NCBI GenBank assembly: GCA_913009515.1
Contig: CAJVYO010000087.1
Coordinates: forward strand, 1 to 7,169
Direction: 5' to 3'
DNA from: an uncultured Methylococcaceae bacterium
GTDB taxonomy: Bacteria; Pseudomonadota; Gammaproteobacteria; Methylococcales; Methylomonadaceae
Length of the DNA: 7,169 bases
Part shown: one piece after another, positions 5,727 through 7,169 of the stretch
How the letters are laid out: every line of letters starts with the position of its first letter
How positions within the stretch are numbered: position 1 is the stretch's first letter
Notes under the pieces: generated by a model
Databases searched by the model: none
The model's input: the letters and a program-made list of their open reading frames with translations, nothing else
Told to the model about the DNA's origin: nothing
Position numbers and translations under genes: made by a program

Positions 5727-7016
5727 TTATAAATGACGCAGTTCATTACCTGTATAAATTTGTCGTGGACGACTAATGCGTTGTCCCGATTCCGCCATCA
5801 TTTCTAGCCAATGTGAAACCCAGCCTGAGGTACGAGCAATAGTAAACATCACCGTAAACATATCCACAGGAATATTTAAGGCTTTGTAAATAATACCCGA
5901 ATAAAAATCAACATTAGGATAGAGTTTTTTCTCTATAAAATAGTCATCTTTTAAAGCGTATTGTTCAAGCTCTAGAGCTAAATCAAATAGTGGGTCACTG
6001 CCTGACATGCTTTCAAGCACTTCATGACACGCTTTACGAATAATTGTGGCTCGTGGATCAAAGTTTTTATAAACACGATGTCCAAAACCCATTAAACGAA
6101 AAGGGTCATTTTTATCCTTCGCTTTCTCAATAAACTCAGGAATTCTATCAACTGTACCGATTTCTTCCAACATACTCAGTACCGCTTCATTTGCACCACC
6201 ATGAGCAGGCCCCCAAAGTGCACCAATCCCAGCTGCGATACACGCATAAGGATTCGCACCGGTACTACTTGCAAGACGTACTGTTGAAGTACTTGCGTTT
6301 TGCTCATGATCTGCATGAAGAATAAATAATAAATTCAGTGCCTTAACTGCCACTGGATCAATATAATTATCTTTATCAATATACTTTTGCGAAGGCAGTG
6401 AAAACATCATATTTAAGAAATTTTCACAATAACTGAGATCCGCGCGTGGATAAACAAACGGATAACCGATTGAATGACGATAACAAGCGGCTGCCATTAC
6501 TGGCATTTTCGCCAATAAGCGCATCGCAGAAATACGCCGATGCTCAGGATCATTCATATCCAGTTCACTATGGTAAAACGCAGATAATGAACCAACAATC
6601 CCTACCATCATAGCCATAGGATGCGCATCATAATGAAACCCATCAATAAAGCTACGCATGGCCTCATGCAACATCGCATGCTGCCCAATTTCATGCTCAA
6701 AATGCTGTTGCTGTTGCGTATTTGCAAGATCGCCATTCATTAATAAATAAGCGACCTCCAAAAACGAACATTTTTCCGCAAGCTGATCGATAGGATAGCC
6801 ACGGTAGAGCAAGATACCTTGCTCGCCATCAATATACGTGATGGCACTTTTACAACTAGAGGTTGACATAAAACCAGGGTCATAAGTAAACAACCCCATT
6901 TTTTTGTTCAACGAACTCACATCAATAACAGGTGTCCCAATAGTTCCTTTGAGTAAGTCAAAATCTGCTTCCTCACCCGTTGAATTATTGCGTATACTTA
7001 ATGTTTCTTGTGTCAT
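5727..7016 (-). CDS. gltA: Citrate synthase, Gram-negative type II
   Basis: Citrate synthase condenses oxaloacetate and acetyl-CoA to citrate and CoA, the entry step of the TCA cycle, in the cytoplasm. The 429-residue protein is full length against E. coli GltA (427). Catalytic residues are in place: H272 in W-G-P-A-H-G-G-A-N-E, H313 in G-F-G-H-R-V-Y-K-N-F-D-P-R and D370 in N-V-D-F-Y-S-G. These correspond to E. coli H264, H305 and D362 with a constant offset of eight. H-A-D-H-E-Q-N-A-S-T-S begins at 234. The N-terminal domain typical of large hexameric, NADH-sensitive enzymes is present; NADH control is expected from the family, not shown here. The start at 7016 has AGAGGA eight bases upstream (7025-7030). 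It follows rpmE by 39 bases with no visible terminator between, so some co-transcription is possible. A strong terminator follows. Confidence 0.98.
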   Translation of the reverse strand: MTQETLSIRNNSTGEEADFDLLKGTIGTPVIDVSSLNKKMGLFTYDPGFMSTSSCKSAITYIDGEQGILLYRGYPIDQLAEKCSFLEVAYLLMNGDLANTQQQQHFEHEIGQHAMLHEAMRSFIDGFHYDAHPMAMMVGIVGSLSAFYHSELDMNDPEHRRISAMRLLAKMPVMAAACYRHSIGYPFVYPRADLSYCENFLNMMFSLPSQKYIDKDNYIDPVAVKALNLLFILHADHEQNASTSTVRLASSTGANPYACIAAGIGALWGPAHGGANEAVLSMLEEIGTVDRIPEFIEKAKDKNDPFRLMGFGHRVYKNFDPRATIIRKACHEVLESMSGSDPLFDLALELEQYALKDDYFIEKKLYPNVDFYSGIIYKALNIPVDMFTVMFTIARTSGWVSHWLEMMAESGQRISRPRQIYTGNELRHL

Positions 7017-7055
7017 TGATGCTTTCCTCTACTTTTCGCGAAACGTCGAACTAGC

Positions 7056-7169
7056 TTATTTGCTATAACGCTTACGGAATTTATCTACACGGCCAGCAGT
7101 ATCAACAACACGCTGCTTACCAGTGAAGAAAGGGTGACAAGCTGAACATACTTCGATGTTCAAATCTTT
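7056..7169 (-). CDS. rpmE: 50S ribosomal protein L31, C-terminal part
   Basis: The last 37 codons and a TAA are in the window; the 5' end lies beyond base 7169. The visible residues include V-C-S-A-C-H-P-F-F-T-G-K-Q-R, D-T-A-G-R-V-D-K-F and a basic K-R-Y tail, which identifies bacterial L31. The C-x2-C pair is the second half of the zinc site, so this is probably the zinc-binding (C+) form; the first Cys pair is outside the window. L31 sits at the intersubunit bridge of the ribosome. It precedes gltA by 39 bases. Confidence 0.95.
   Translation of the reverse strand, partial: KDLNIEVCSACHPFFTGKQRVVDTAGRVDKFRKRYSK

Noticed and set aside
7017..7055. Weak hairpin TTCG...CGAA between rpmE and gltA as a terminator.
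   Set aside because: Only four pairs with a large loop and no T-run on the minus strand.

Overview
The window is AT-rich chromosomal DNA from a probable gammaproteobacterium. The evidence is a Gram-negative-type citrate synthase, a zinc-ribbon L31 gene, an MCE/Mla-type lipid-transport gene with an outer-membrane-type lipoprotein, and Shine-Dalgarno sequences of the AGAGGA type. A low-GC methanotroph or sulfur-oxidiser relative would fit, but that is a guess. Every gene reads on the minus strand, so transcription order runs from high to low coordinates.

In transcription order: the 3' end of rpmE (7056-7169); gltA (5727-7016), closed by a clear intrinsic terminator (5671-5697); a gene-poor stretch (5354-5726); then an operon-like row. 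The row is an MlaF-like ABC ATPase homologue that has lost every catalytic motif (4727-5353), a single-MCE-domain MlaD-type protein (3736-4716), and a TPR lipoprotein (2919-3743). After a 62-base gap with its own extended -10 promoter come a large UPF0182 membrane protein (208-2856) and the start of hcp, hybrid-cluster protein (1-193, cut by the window edge).

The gene-poor stretch is largely a 259-base relic of an IS200/IS605-type element (about 5354-5612). It has two subterminal hairpins of the same polarity, a broken TnpB C-terminal tail, a TCAA right end, and an apparent target TTCAT at its left edge. That TTCAT is the complement of the ATGAA that begins the ATPase-like gene, so the element sits exactly against the start codon. 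It has pushed the gene's presumed original promoter (-10 TATAAT at 5650-5655) and Shine-Dalgarno (AAGGTG at 5623-5628) about 260 bases away. In their place the element supplies a 24-codon minus-strand leader ORF with a good Shine-Dalgarno; its TGA overlaps the ATG of the ATPase-like gene.

The three middle genes look like one envelope lipid-transport module: ATPase homologue, membrane-anchored MCE protein and lipoprotein. No MlaE-type permease and no active ATPase are encoded here. The most unusual points are the coherent loss of catalytic motifs in an intact, operonic ATPase homologue, the IS relic acting as a 5' leader, and the tight pairing of UPF0182 with hcp.
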